Assembly: GCF_900465355.1 (NCBI RefSeq)
Contig: NZ_LS483254.1
Span: forward strand, 682,001 to 746,000
DNA length: 64,000 nucleotides
Origin: Candidatus Bipolaricaulis anaerobius
GTDB lineage: Bacteria; Bipolaricaulota; Bipolaricaulia; Bipolaricaulales; Bipolaricaulaceae
Direction of reading: 5' to 3'
Within the stretch, counting starts at the first letter, position 1, and each line of letters begins with the position of its first letter. Under the pieces are notes generated by a model, which worked only from the letters and a program-made list of their open reading frames with translations, had not been told where the DNA came from and ran no database searches. The translations under genes and the position numbers were made by a program. Below, piece after piece: positions 1 to 7,687 of the stretch.

Positions 1-529
1 CCACGAGCCCGGCGAACTCCTCCTCAGCGCCGATCGGGATCACCACCGGCACCGCGCTCGCCCCGAGTTTGTCGCGGATCTCGCGGACTACGCCCCAGAA
101 GTCGGCGCCGGTGCGGTCCATCTTGTTGATGAACGCGATCCGCGGCACCTCGTACTTCGTCGCCTGCCGCCACACCGCCTCCGATTGAGGCTGGACCCCT
201 CCCACGGCGCAGAAGAGGGCCACCATCCCGTCCACCACGCGCAGGCAGCGCTCGACCTCGGCCGTGAAGTCCACGTGCCCCGGCGTGTCGATCACGTTGA
301 TGCGGTGTCCCTTCCAGTTCGTCGTCGTCGCGGCAGAGGAGATCGTGATCCCCCGCTCTCGTTCCTGGGGCATCCAGTCCATCGTCGCCTGCCCATCGTC
401 CACTTCACCGATGCGGTGGACGCGGCCGGTGAAGTACAGGATGCGTTCAGTGACCGTCGTCTTCCCAGCGTCGATGTGCGCTGCGATCCCGATGTTGCGC
501 ACCTTCGTGATGTCGTGTTCCCCGTTCAT
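1..529 (-). CDS. fusA: Elongation factor G, N-terminal part (cut by window edge)
   Basis: This is the first 176 residues of the ribosomal translocase EF-G, a cytoplasmic GTPase that moves tRNA and mRNA after peptide-bond formation. The G-domain motifs are all readable: the P-loop AHIDAGKTT at residues 17-25, RGITI of switch I, DTPGH of G3 and NKMD of G4. The rest of the gene lies beyond position 1. The ATG at 529 is preceded by a good Shine-Dalgarno (GGAGG about 7 nt upstream), which supports this start. No neighbouring translation gene lies upstream in the window, so it may be the first gene of its transcript here. Family assignment is very secure; EF-G cannot be split further into EF-G1 or EF-G2 from this fragment. 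Confidence 0.96.
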   Translation of the reverse strand, partial: MNGEHDITKVRNIGIAAHIDAGKTTVTERILYFTGRVHRIGEVDDGQATMDWMPQERERGITISSAATTTNWKGHRINVIDTPGHVDFTAEVERCLRVVDGMVALFCAVGGVQPQSEAVWRQATKYEVPRIAFINKMDRTGADFWGVVREIRDKLGASAVPVVIPIGAEEEFAGLV

Positions 530-798
530 TCCAGTTCCTCCATCCTTCAGCCAAACCAACCCCATCCCGAGCTAGCGGGAAGAGAGCCCTTCATCCCATG
601 TTCCTCTGAAATGGATCGCGAGTACCCGACAGAGAGGCAAGGGAAATCTAGAGGGTGGCTAGGATAAACGACCGGGCGCTCCCCGTCAACGGCCCCTGGT
701 GTGCGCGGGGAGGCCGGACCTCTTCCCACGGCCGGCGGTCCCCGGACTCCCTTCCCCCGTGGGACGTGCTATCATCGCCCCTCGCTCAAGGAGGATAG
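530..798. other. Intergenic region between divergent fusA and a GNAT gene
   Basis: About 270 bases with no convincing coding sequence; the frames that stay open here are proline- and arginine-rich shadows. The right end carries the extended -10 promoter of the acetyltransferase gene. I see no clear promoter for fusA and no stable RNA gene. Confidence 0.6.
767..775 (+). promoter_or_regulatory. Extended -10 promoter of the tandem-GNAT gene
   Basis: TGC followed by TATCAT forms an extended -10 element (TGn-TATNNT). It predicts a start of transcription near 782 and a 17-nt leader carrying AAGGAGG before the ATG at 799. No good -35 is present, as is common for extended -10 promoters. Confidence 0.45.
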
Positions 799-1839
799 AT
801 GTCCCGATCGAGGACCTGGATCGAGCGGTTCGACCCCGCGACCGCCCGGTCGGATGCGATGCGGGGGTTTCATGCGCTATCGAACCGGATTCGTGCCGAG
901 TGTTGGCCCGATGACCCGCCGCGTGAGCTTTCCGTGCTGCGGGCCGCGATGACGTCGGTCCCCGCATGGTGGGGCGTGCGGTGGTGGGTGGCGTGGCGCG
1001 ACGGACGGGTCGTGGGCAGTGCCGAGCTCGAGATGAACTGCACAAAGGAGAACCGGCACTTGGCGTGGTTCGATGTCTCCGTCCTCCCGGAGTACCGACG
1101 CCAGGGGATCGGCACCGCGCTCCTGGGGACGATGGCCGAAGCGGCCCGCGCCGACGGTCGCCGGCTCCTTACCATGGGCACGGTCGCCACCGCCCCGGAT
1201 GGGGAGGCATTTGTACGTCGCCTGGGGGCGCGGCCAGGGCTGATCCAAGAGATCAACCAGCTCCGCATCCAGGATGTGGACCGGGCGCTCCTCCACGCGT
1301 GGCAGGAGCGGGCCCCGGACGATGCGTTCCGCCTCGGGTTCTGGGAGGGCCCGTACCCGGAGGCGGACCTCGCGGATGTGGTGAAGATGCACGAGGTCAT
1401 GAACACCGCCCCGCGCGGTGAGCTCGAGATGGAGGACTCTCACATGACGCCGCAGATGATCCGCGACCAGGAGGAATCGCTCCGCAAGCGCGGGGTGGAG
1501 CGGTGGACCGTCTACGCCCGCCATATCCCCACCGGCCGGATCGCTGGGTTCACCGAGGTCGCCTGGAACCCGCCCGAGCCGGAGATCGTCCACCAGTGGG
1601 GGACCGGCGTGTTCCCGGAGTTCCGCAACCACGGGCTGGGGCGATGGCTCAAGGCGGCGATGATCGAGAAGATCCTCGCCCAGCGGCCGGGGGCGAGGTT
1701 CGTGCGCACGGGGAACGCGAGCTCGAACGCGCCGATGCTCAAGATCAACCACGAGCTTGGGTTTCGCCTCTACAACACGACCACGGTCTGGCAGGTGCCG
1801 GTGGAGCAGGTCTTGACCTACGTTGCTGAGGTCGGGTAG
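799..1839 (+). CDS. Tandem-domain GNAT N-acetyltransferase
   Basis: A 346-residue cytoplasmic protein with two GNAT folds. Each repeat keeps the acetyl-CoA pyrophosphate-binding motif A: RRQGIGTALL at about residues 100-109 and RNHGLGRWLK at about 276-285. The second domain also has the late GNAT signature of an Asn-rich stretch before ELGFRLYN, typical of proteins that acetylate small molecules. Two-domain GNATs include mycothiol synthase and some aminoglycoside or peptide acetyltransferases, but the substrate here cannot be told from sequence. The ATG has a strong AAGGAGG ribosome site. The gene converges on another GNAT gene with only 15 nt between the stops. Confidence 0.88.
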   Translation: MSRSRTWIERFDPATARSDAMRGFHALSNRIRAECWPDDPPRELSVLRAAMTSVPAWWGVRWWVAWRDGRVVGSAELEMNCTKENRHLAWFDVSVLPEYRRQGIGTALLGTMAEAARADGRRLLTMGTVATAPDGEAFVRRLGARPGLIQEINQLRIQDVDRALLHAWQERAPDDAFRLGFWEGPYPEADLADVVKMHEVMNTAPRGELEMEDSHMTPQMIRDQEESLRKRGVERWTVYARHIPTGRIAGFTEVAWNPPEPEIVHQWGTGVFPEFRNHGLGRWLKAAMIEKILAQRPGARFVRTGNASSNAPMLKINHELGFRLYNTTTVWQVPVEQVLTYVAEVG

Positions 1840-1854
1840 CGGGCGGCGGAGGGT

Positions 1855-2736
1855 TCATCGCCGCGGCGGGGCCAACGGCTCCCCTCGGGGCTCAGGCTCG
1901 AACCGGTACACCGCGCAGTCGGCAAGTGGGCGGTACCCGATCCGACGGTAGATCTCGTTTGAAGTTGGGTTGGCGAGGTCGGTGTAGAGGGTGCAGAACG
2001 CACATCCGCGGTCGAGGAGGAGCTGGCTCAGGGCAGCCACGCACGCCGAGGCGTACCCCCTCCCGCGGCACACGGGCGGCGTGTAGACGAGGCTTACCGT
2101 CGCCCCGCGGGCCGACCGGCGGGAACTCCCGGCCATCGAGACCGGGCCCTGGTGGTCCCACACCACGAGCGTTCCCGATTCGAGGAATCGCTCCACCATC
2201 GCCTGCGGATCGGGCGGAGGATCGTGGGGGGCGGCTTCAGCGTGGAATGCGCTCGCCCAGTCGGCGAGGAGCGGGAGGTCCTCCTCCCTGGCGGGGCGCA
2301 TCGTCCCGGGGACGCCGGCGGGCGGCACGACCGACCGAAGTTCGTAGATCCGCGTTCTCATCGCGATGTGGGCGCGCACTGCTCGTCGCTTCTGCCACAG
2401 GTCCGTGAAGGCGGTGGCGGCGGGGAGCGGGCCGTTGACCCCCGGGAGGTGCGGATCAGCGGTCGCGAGGTGGTCCACCAGGGCCTCGATCGCGCCGCGG
2501 TGTCCGCCCGGGGAGGCGAGGATGAGGGGAAAGGGCGGGGTGCGGATCGCGGCCGCGAAGAGCTCGCGACCTAGCCCGACGGTCAGGAAGTAGGGGGCCT
2601 CGTCCCCGAAGGCGTGGCCATCCCTCACCTGGGCCGCGATCCCGAGGATGAGGTTGTGGAGGGCCTCCTCGCGGAGGAGCGGCCCCTCGGCGGATGAGAG
2701 GAACGCTGCGGCACTGGGATGGATCGTTAATTCCAT
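1855..2736 (-). CDS. GNAT family N-acetyltransferase (FR47-like)
   Basis: A 293-residue protein whose C-terminal third is a GNAT domain of the FR47 type. It contains VSLVYTPP, then the acetyl-CoA-binding CRGRGYASACVAALS, then TLYTDLANPTSNEIYRRIGY, the usual beta-strand plus Asn/Tyr region that closes the active site. The N-terminal 150 residues have no motif I recognise and are probably a degenerate GNAT-like or substrate-binding domain. The ATG at 2736 is preceded by GAGGAGG. It faces the tandem GNAT gene tail to tail and is transcribed alone. Substrate unknown. Confidence 0.85.
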   Translation of the reverse strand: MELTIHPSAAAFLSSAEGPLLREEALHNLILGIAAQVRDGHAFGDEAPYFLTVGLGRELFAAAIRTPPFPLILASPGGHRGAIEALVDHLATADPHLPGVNGPLPAATAFTDLWQKRRAVRAHIAMRTRIYELRSVVPPAGVPGTMRPAREEDLPLLADWASAFHAEAAPHDPPPDPQAMVERFLESGTLVVWDHQGPVSMAGSSRRSARGATVSLVYTPPVCRGRGYASACVAALSQLLLDRGCAFCTLYTDLANPTSNEIYRRIGYRPLADCAVYRFEPEPRGEPLAPPRR

Positions 2737-2861
2737 GGACCACCTCCTCGTTGGCTAGGGGGGAAGTGTACCGGGTTGGGGGGCCGAGGTTCGCTCGCGA
2801 GGGGACAGGGGGCCGGGAGGAACCCTCTCTGCCGGGCTATGCTCGAAGTGGGTGATCGCGC

Positions 2862-3635
2862 ATGCGCAAGACTGTTCTCTCGCTGATGGTCCTCGTTCTC
2901 GTCGCCACGACGGCGTGGGCAGAGCTGGTTCGCCGGGGGCCGATCCTCATCACCTCTGACCAGGACTTCACCCCGGAGAACGGCGTGGTCGGCGGGTGGG
3001 GCGTGTTCGGCGACCCGTACATCATCTCCGGGGTCAGGATCGATGCGGGAGGAGACGACTACGGGATCCTCATCTCGGGCACGATCCGCCCCGTCCTCAT
3101 CCGCGATGTGGAGGTCCTCGGGGCGCGCACGGCCGGGATCAAGGTCCAGAGTGCAAAGGGCGTCACGATCGAGGACGTCCGGGTGCGGGGCTGTGCCGTC
3201 GGGATCAGCGCCTTCCTGAGCACGGAGGTGATCGTGTCCCGGGCCTGGATCGAGGAGTGCCCTGATGGGGTAAGGCTCGTCTTCTCGTCGGGAGTGGATC
3301 TGTATGATCTGCACGTATCCCGGTGCCGAACGGGCGTGTGGTTCGCTGGGACCACCGGGTCGCTCCTCGCGGGGGCGGTGATCGAAGCGTGTGACGTCGG
3401 GATGGCGGTCGAGCTCGGCTGCGAGGGGATCGTGGTAGCCCAGAACGCGTTTCTGGGGTGCCGGCTTCCCGCGCGGTCGGACGGTGGGGCGGCGTGGGAC
3501 AACGGCGTCCGCGGGAACTACTGGGAGGGATTCGTCTCCCCGGACGAGGATGGGGACGGGATCCTTGACCAGCCCTACCCTGTCGGGCCGGAAGAGGAGG
3601 ACCGGTTCCCGCTTGCCTCATGGTCTGAGCTATAG
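2862..3635 (+). CDS. Secreted right-handed beta-helix (NosD/PbH1-like) protein
   Basis: A 257-residue exported protein. Residues 1-20 are a signal peptide (basic MRK, a hydrophobic core, then an Ala-X-Ala site before ELV). The mature part is built of short turns such as GIKVQSAKGVTIEDVRVRG and GISAFLSTEVIVSRAWIEEC, the pattern of parallel beta-helix repeats. The end has the NosD-type hallmark, an NYW motif followed by an acidic DEDGDGILD loop. Such proteins act as carbohydrate-active or surface structural proteins; no catalytic residues are evident. Its last 61 bases overlap the tail of the convergent membrane-protein gene on the other strand. Confidence 0.8.
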   Translation: MRKTVLSLMVLVLVATTAWAELVRRGPILITSDQDFTPENGVVGGWGVFGDPYIISGVRIDAGGDDYGILISGTIRPVLIRDVEVLGARTAGIKVQSAKGVTIEDVRVRGCAVGISAFLSTEVIVSRAWIEECPDGVRLVFSSGVDLYDLHVSRCRTGVWFAGTTGSLLAGAVIEACDVGMAVELGCEGIVVAQNAFLGCRLPARSDGGAAWDNGVRGNYWEGFVSPDEDGDGILDQPYPVGPEEEDRFPLASWSEL

Positions 3636-4108
3636 GTCCGGAGCGCCCGCACGATCAGGATTCCCCCTGTCCACAGGACGAGCGCCCCGCCCACGAGCCC
3701 CCAGAACGGGATCGAGACCCGGACCTGGGTGAACCCCACCCCCACCAGGAGGCCGCCGGCGCAGAGCGCGGTCGCGCGGAGGAGCGCGGCGCGGGCGAGG
3801 CGATGGGTGGCTTCGGGCTCTCCGCGCTGAAGGCGGGAGATCCAGAGGAGACCGAGGTCCCAGCTCCACAGGGCGAGGGCGACCACGGCCAGGGCGCCCG
3901 TGAGGGGGGCGACGAAGCTCAACCCCGCGGCGAGCCCGATGGCGAGGCAGAACCCGAGCGTGAGCCAGCCCCGCTTGCGGAAGGCGATCCCCAACGCCCA
4001 CGCCCCCGGCACAGCGAGGGAGAGCCACCACCAGGGAGCGAGGGTGAACCCGAGGGAGCTCCACGAGAGGAGCCATGCCGCGAGGATCCCCATCGCGGCT
4101 AGGATCAC
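3575..4108 (-). CDS. Small multi-pass membrane protein downstream of DUF58 gene
   Basis: A 177-residue protein with about five hydrophobic helices (starting ILAAMGILAAWLL, ending GALVLWTGGILIVRAL) and a charged tail. I do not recognise a family. I place the start at the GTG at 4108, because GGAGG lies 5 nt upstream and the GTGA overlaps the stop of the DUF58 gene; an upstream frame extension reads as non-coding. It is the last gene of the aspS-MoxR-DUF58 run, so it probably acts at the membrane with that module. The C-terminal 20 residues are read from bases that also encode the end of the convergent beta-helix gene. Confidence 0.65.
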   Translation of the reverse strand: MILAAMGILAAWLLSWSSLGFTLAPWWWLSLAVPGAWALGIAFRKRGWLTLGFCLAIGLAAGLSFVAPLTGALAVVALALWSWDLGLLWISRLQRGEPEATHRLARAALLRATALCAGGLLVGVGFTQVRVSIPFWGLVGGALVLWTGGILIVRALRTYSSDHEASGNRSSSSGPTG

Positions 4109-5364
4109 CTTGCCCTCCGCCACGCGGCCACGGCCTGGGGGGCGAGGGGGTAGCGGACGTCCCACACCAGCGGCCGGGCCCCTGCTGCGAAGGCCTGGCC
4201 GATCATCGCCCCCCGCTCGAGGGCGAGGATCCGGCGGGCCAGCTCGACCTCGGGGCCAGTTCCGCAGGAAGGCTCCGCGAGGGTCGTCGGGTCCACCACG
4301 AGCACAAGCGCACGGTAGCCCCGTGCGATGAGCACCCCGAGGTCCTCGGCATCCCCGGGGAGGAGGGGGGAGACGAGGACGATCTGCGATCCTGGCCGGA
4401 GGAGGCGGGTCGGGAGGTGGGCCAGTTCCGCGAACACCTCCGACGAGCCGATCGTGGCTCGTGCCAATTTGTGCAGAAGGCGCTCCCCATGCCGGCGGCC
4501 GTATCCGGGGAATACCCAGTCCAAATAGGCCCCGTACACGAGCAGCCCCACCCGGTGGCCCTGGGAGAGGAAGGCCTGGCACAACCCCGCCGCGGCCCGG
4601 GCGGCGTGGTCGAGGAGGTCCGGTTGCCCGTGGTACGCGCGAGCCCGCACATCGAGCACCACCGCGACGTCGGCGGCCCGTTCTTCCTCGAACTCGGCGA
4701 CCACGAGCTCGTCCAGCCGAGCCGATGCCGGCCAGTGGATGCGCCGGATCTCGTCACCGGGCCGGTACTCCCGCGTTCCGAAGAACTCGAGCCCGGTGCC
4801 CCCGCGCCGGGAACGGGCGGTCCCGGATTGGGGGAGGGTGCGCCGGGGGGCGATCGCGATCCCGGACAGGACCTCAAATCGCGGCAGGACGACGAGCTCG
4901 GCCGGGCAGGGCAGCTCCTCCTCCCACGTCGCATAGCCGAGGCGGTCCTCGGCCGCAATGCGCACCACGGGCAGGGGGTAGAGGCCCCGTCGGACGCGGG
5001 CCGTGTAGCGGAGGGTGAGCGCTTCTCCCGTCGCGAGCTCCCGGATCTGCTCGGTCGTTCCGTCCACAAGCTCCAGCCCCGGGGGGAGGGGATCCGCAAC
5101 AGCTACGACCTCGACCCGCGAGCCCTTGTTCTCGACCGCGACCGTGATCTCCACTTCCTCCCCCTCCCACACCCGGGCTTGAGACAGGGTGCGGTGGGCC
5201 GCCAGCCGTGGCCGGCGGTCCCAGGCGGCGAGGGCATACCCACCCACGAGGTGGACGGCGATGGGAAGGGAGAGGAACGCCACGGGCGTCAACCGCAGTC
5301 CGAGCCCGACCGCGAGGAGGAGCACCAGGATGGCAAACTCAACCCGCGCCTTGCGGCTGACCAT
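4105..5364 (-). CDS. DUF58 (vWA-like) membrane-anchored protein
   Basis: A 419-residue protein with two N-terminal transmembrane helices (about residues 8-45), a beta-rich CARDB-like middle (VWEGEEVEITVAVENKGSR), and a C-terminal DUF58 domain. The DUF58 hallmark GTREYRPGDEIRRIHW is clear, followed by VVLDVRARAYHG, a degenerate vWA metal-site region. DUF58 proteins are encoded next to MoxR AAA+ ATPases and are thought to act with them in assembling or activating membrane or exported complexes. That arrangement is exact here: its ATG at 5364 shares one base with the MoxR stop. The start is the internal Met of MVSRKARVEF; the longer reading is out of context. Confidence 0.88.
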   Translation of the reverse strand: MVSRKARVEFAILVLLLAVGLGLRLTPVAFLSLPIAVHLVGGYALAAWDRRPRLAAHRTLSQARVWEGEEVEITVAVENKGSRVEVVAVADPLPPGLELVDGTTEQIRELATGEALTLRYTARVRRGLYPLPVVRIAAEDRLGYATWEEELPCPAELVVLPRFEVLSGIAIAPRRTLPQSGTARSRRGGTGLEFFGTREYRPGDEIRRIHWPASARLDELVVAEFEEERAADVAVVLDVRARAYHGQPDLLDHAARAAAGLCQAFLSQGHRVGLLVYGAYLDWVFPGYGRRHGERLLHKLARATIGSSEVFAELAHLPTRLLRPGSQIVLVSPLLPGDAEDLGVLIARGYRALVLVVDPTTLAEPSCGTGPEVELARRILALERGAMIGQAFAAGARPLVWDVRYPLAPQAVAAWRRAR

Positions 5365-6314
5365 CAGCCTGCCTTCGGGACCGGGGTCTGGGCGAGGATG
5401 TCCGCGATGATGTCCTCGGCGCGGATGTCGCGGGTCCACAGTTCGGGGGAGAGGATCAACCGGTGGGCGAGCGCCGGCCCGGCCACCGCCTTTACGTCAT
5501 CGGGGAGGACGTAGTCCCGCCCCGCGAGCGCGGCCCGGGCGCGGGAAATCTTGAGCAGGGCCAGCGTCCCCCGTGGGCTTGCCCCCACCGCGAGCGAAGG
5601 GTGGCGCCGCGTCGCGGCGACGAGGGCCACCATGTACCCGAGGAGATCCGGATCCACGTACACCTCCTCCAGCGCCTGGCGCAGCGCGAGCACTTCCTCG
5701 GGACCGGTCACCGCGGGGAGCGAGACCTCCTCCCTCTCGCGGGCGATCCGGCGGCGGAGGATCTCCTCCTCCTGGGGAGGCTCCGGGTAGCCGAACCGGA
5801 CCCGGACGAGGAACCGGTCCACCTGGGCCTCTGGGAGGGGGAATGTCCCCTCGTACTCGATCGGGTTCTGCGTGGCCAGCACCACGAACGGCTGCGGCAG
5901 TGGCCGCGTGTCGCCCTCCACCGTGGCCTGCCCTTCCTGCATCGCCTCGAGCAGGGCGGACTGGGTCTTGGGGGTGGCGCGGTTGATCTCGTCGGCGAGG
6001 ATGAGTTGGGCGAAGATCGGTCCTGGTCGGAACTCGAACTGCCCCTCCTCGCGGCGGTAGAGGTGCGTCCCCACGATGTCCGCCGGGAGGAGATCGGGGG
6101 TGAACTGGATCCTCCGGAACGAGAGCCCGAGCGTCCACGAGAAACAGCGCGCGGCGAGGGTCTTTGCGAGCCCCGGGTAGTCCTCCAGAAGGACGTGTCC
6201 TCCGGCAAGGATCGCCCCTAGGATGAGGGTCAACGGCTCACGTTTGCCGACGATGACCTCTTCAATGCGCGACAGGACCGCGTCGCCGCGCTCCGCAACC
6301 TCACGTACCGTCAA
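5364..6314 (-). CDS. MoxR-family AAA+ ATPase
   Basis: A 316-residue AAA+ chaperone-like ATPase. Walker A is LEDYPGLAKT, the MoxR form of GxxGxxKT. Walker B is LILADEINRATPKTQ, sensor 1 is VLATQNPIEYEGTFPLPEAQ, and the arginine-finger region VDRFLVRVRFGYP follows. MoxR proteins partner with vWA/DUF58 proteins, and the next gene is DUF58. I set the start at the TTG at 6314 because AGGAGG lies 5 nt before it and it gives the usual MoxR length; no ATG or GTG lies closer. This start overlaps the preceding gene by 14 nt. Target complex unknown. Confidence 0.92.
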   Translation of the reverse strand: MTVREVAERGDAVLSRIEEVIVGKREPLTLILGAILAGGHVLLEDYPGLAKTLAARCFSWTLGLSFRRIQFTPDLLPADIVGTHLYRREEGQFEFRPGPIFAQLILADEINRATPKTQSALLEAMQEGQATVEGDTRPLPQPFVVLATQNPIEYEGTFPLPEAQVDRFLVRVRFGYPEPPQEEEILRRRIAREREEVSLPAVTGPEEVLALRQALEEVYVDPDLLGYMVALVAATRRHPSLAVGASPRGTLALLKISRARAALAGRDYVLPDDVKAVAGPALAHRLILSPELWTRDIRAEDIIADILAQTPVPKAG

Positions 6315-6924
6315 GGTGTCCTCCTTTGGCGTAGTGGGAGAGGGCATCCACTGCCGCCGCGAGCTGTTGGGGGTAGTCGGCCGCGGGGAAGGGGAGGCGC
6401 CGGGTGGGGTGAAGGATCGAGGACAGGGCGTGGTTCGGCGGCCAGCGGCCCGCCTCAAGGTCGTCCCACGCCTGCCGCGGCGAGACCGCGTCGCGCCGGA
6501 CCCTCAGCGCGACTGCGACCTGGGCCAACCGCTGGGCGAGCTCCTCGCGGGCGCGGGGGGAGGTCACCGCCCGCTCGATGACCGCCACGAGGCTCGCGAG
6601 CTCCGAGCGGTCCCGCGGTTGAGGGGAGGGGCGCCCGGTCCCGGTCGGCCGCGGTCCGGCCCGTGCCCCTAGGCGGAGGGTGAGGTAGCCGAGGGTGAGG
6701 ATCACCAGGATCCACACGACCCCCTGATGGAGGGAGTCGAGGAACCAGACCACCCGGACGAGGGCATCGAACACCCACCCCGCTACCCACCGCAGGGCGT
6801 AGGCCAACCCTCCGGCGAGGAGGAGCCCGAGGGCGATTCGCTTTGCCCTACCTGCACGCCCGCTCGATCGCGGCCAGGGCGGCCAGGGCCTCTTCGCGAC
6901 GGGGCTCGCTCTCCTTGTGGCCAT
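6301..6924 (-). CDS. Membrane protein of the MoxR/DUF58 operon, unknown family
   Basis: A 207-residue protein with a basic, proline-rich N-terminus, two transmembrane helices (about residues 29-48 and 62-85) and a mostly helical cytoplasmic region of about 110 residues containing SELASLVAVIERAV and LAQRLAQVAVALRVRR. I recognise no family. The ATG at 6924 has an excellent GAGGAGG site 6 nt upstream, but it overlaps the end of the DUF4129 gene by 77 nt, so a later start cannot be excluded. Its place between DUF4129 and MoxR resembles the extra membrane subunits often found in MoxR-DUF58-transglutaminase loci, and it likely serves the same membrane complex. Confidence 0.7.
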   Translation of the reverse strand: MATRRASPVAKRPWPPWPRSSGRAGRAKRIALGLLLAGGLAYALRWVAGWVFDALVRVVWFLDSLHQGVVWILVILTLGYLTLRLGARAGPRPTGTGRPSPQPRDRSELASLVAVIERAVTSPRAREELAQRLAQVAVALRVRRDAVSPRQAWDDLEAGRWPPNHALSSILHPTRRLPFPAADYPQQLAAAVDALSHYAKGGHLDGT

Positions 6925-7687
6925 AGCGTACCTCCTCGAACAGCCGGGTCAGGGCTCGCACCGGCTCCTCGCGGAACCCAAGGGCGACGAGCCGCTCCGC
7001 GAGCTCGTGCGGGGTGAGGCTGGGGATCCTCGTCTCCCTCACGCGCGGGGAGAGGATCTCCACCATGCGCAGCCAGCACCGGATCACGACGTCGGACACG
7101 GGGAGGCCTCGCGCGAGTTCGGCCGTGGCGGATTCAGCTGCGTCTTGGATCTCATCGGTGACCGACCCCGGGCGCGGCCAGAACCGCCGCCCCCCCCACC
7201 ATGCGAGGAGCCCTCCTCCGACTCCCCCGGCGAGGTAGGCGAGCCACGGGGGCACACGGGGCGGTGGGGGGGCCTCCTCCGCGCCTTTTGGGTCCAGGCT
7301 TGGCCCGGGGAGCGCGAGGAGGGGGGCCTCCTTGCCGGCGAGGACGTCCGCGAGCGTCGGGCGGAGGGATTCCGCAACCGCGTTGGCCACGACGATGAGC
7401 GCGACGAGGAGGAGCAACCCACGCAGGCACTTCGCCCGGTACTCCCGGGAGAGGATGCACCCCACCACCTGAGCCGCGAGCAGGGCGAAGAGCGCGGCCA
7501 TGATCGCGTCAAGCAACCACTCCGGGCCCGAAAGGGGGAGGGCGCCGCCCGGTCCAGGGAGGAGCCCTTCGTCCCCTCCCGCCCCACCGCGCGGCCCACG
7601 GAACTCGATCCCCGCGAGCCCGGCAAGGAGGAGCCCGAGAAGGGCGATGAGAAGCCCGCCGAGGAGGGCCAGCCGCACCCGGGTCAT
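6848..7687 (-). CDS. DUF4129 domain membrane protein
   Basis: A 279-residue membrane protein with four predicted helices: residues about 6-27, one near 60, one near 95 and one near 150. The C-terminal cytoplasmic domain is DUF4129-like, with SLTPHELAERLVALG and RALTRLFEEVRYG, the closing 'LT-LFEE-RYG' signature. DUF4129 occurs at the end of transglutaminase-like proteins and as a separate subunit beside MoxR and DUF58 genes, as here. No transglutaminase domain is encoded in this operon. The ATG overlaps the aspS stop in an ATGA, so the two genes are translationally coupled. Confidence 0.82.
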   Translation of the reverse strand: MTRVRLALLGGLLIALLGLLLAGLAGIEFRGPRGGAGGDEGLLPGPGGALPLSGPEWLLDAIMAALFALLAAQVVGCILSREYRAKCLRGLLLLVALIVVANAVAESLRPTLADVLAGKEAPLLALPGPSLDPKGAEEAPPPPRVPPWLAYLAGGVGGGLLAWWGGRRFWPRPGSVTDEIQDAAESATAELARGLPVSDVVIRCWLRMVEILSPRVRETRIPSLTPHELAERLVALGFREEPVRALTRLFEEVRYGHKESEPRREEALAALAAIERACR

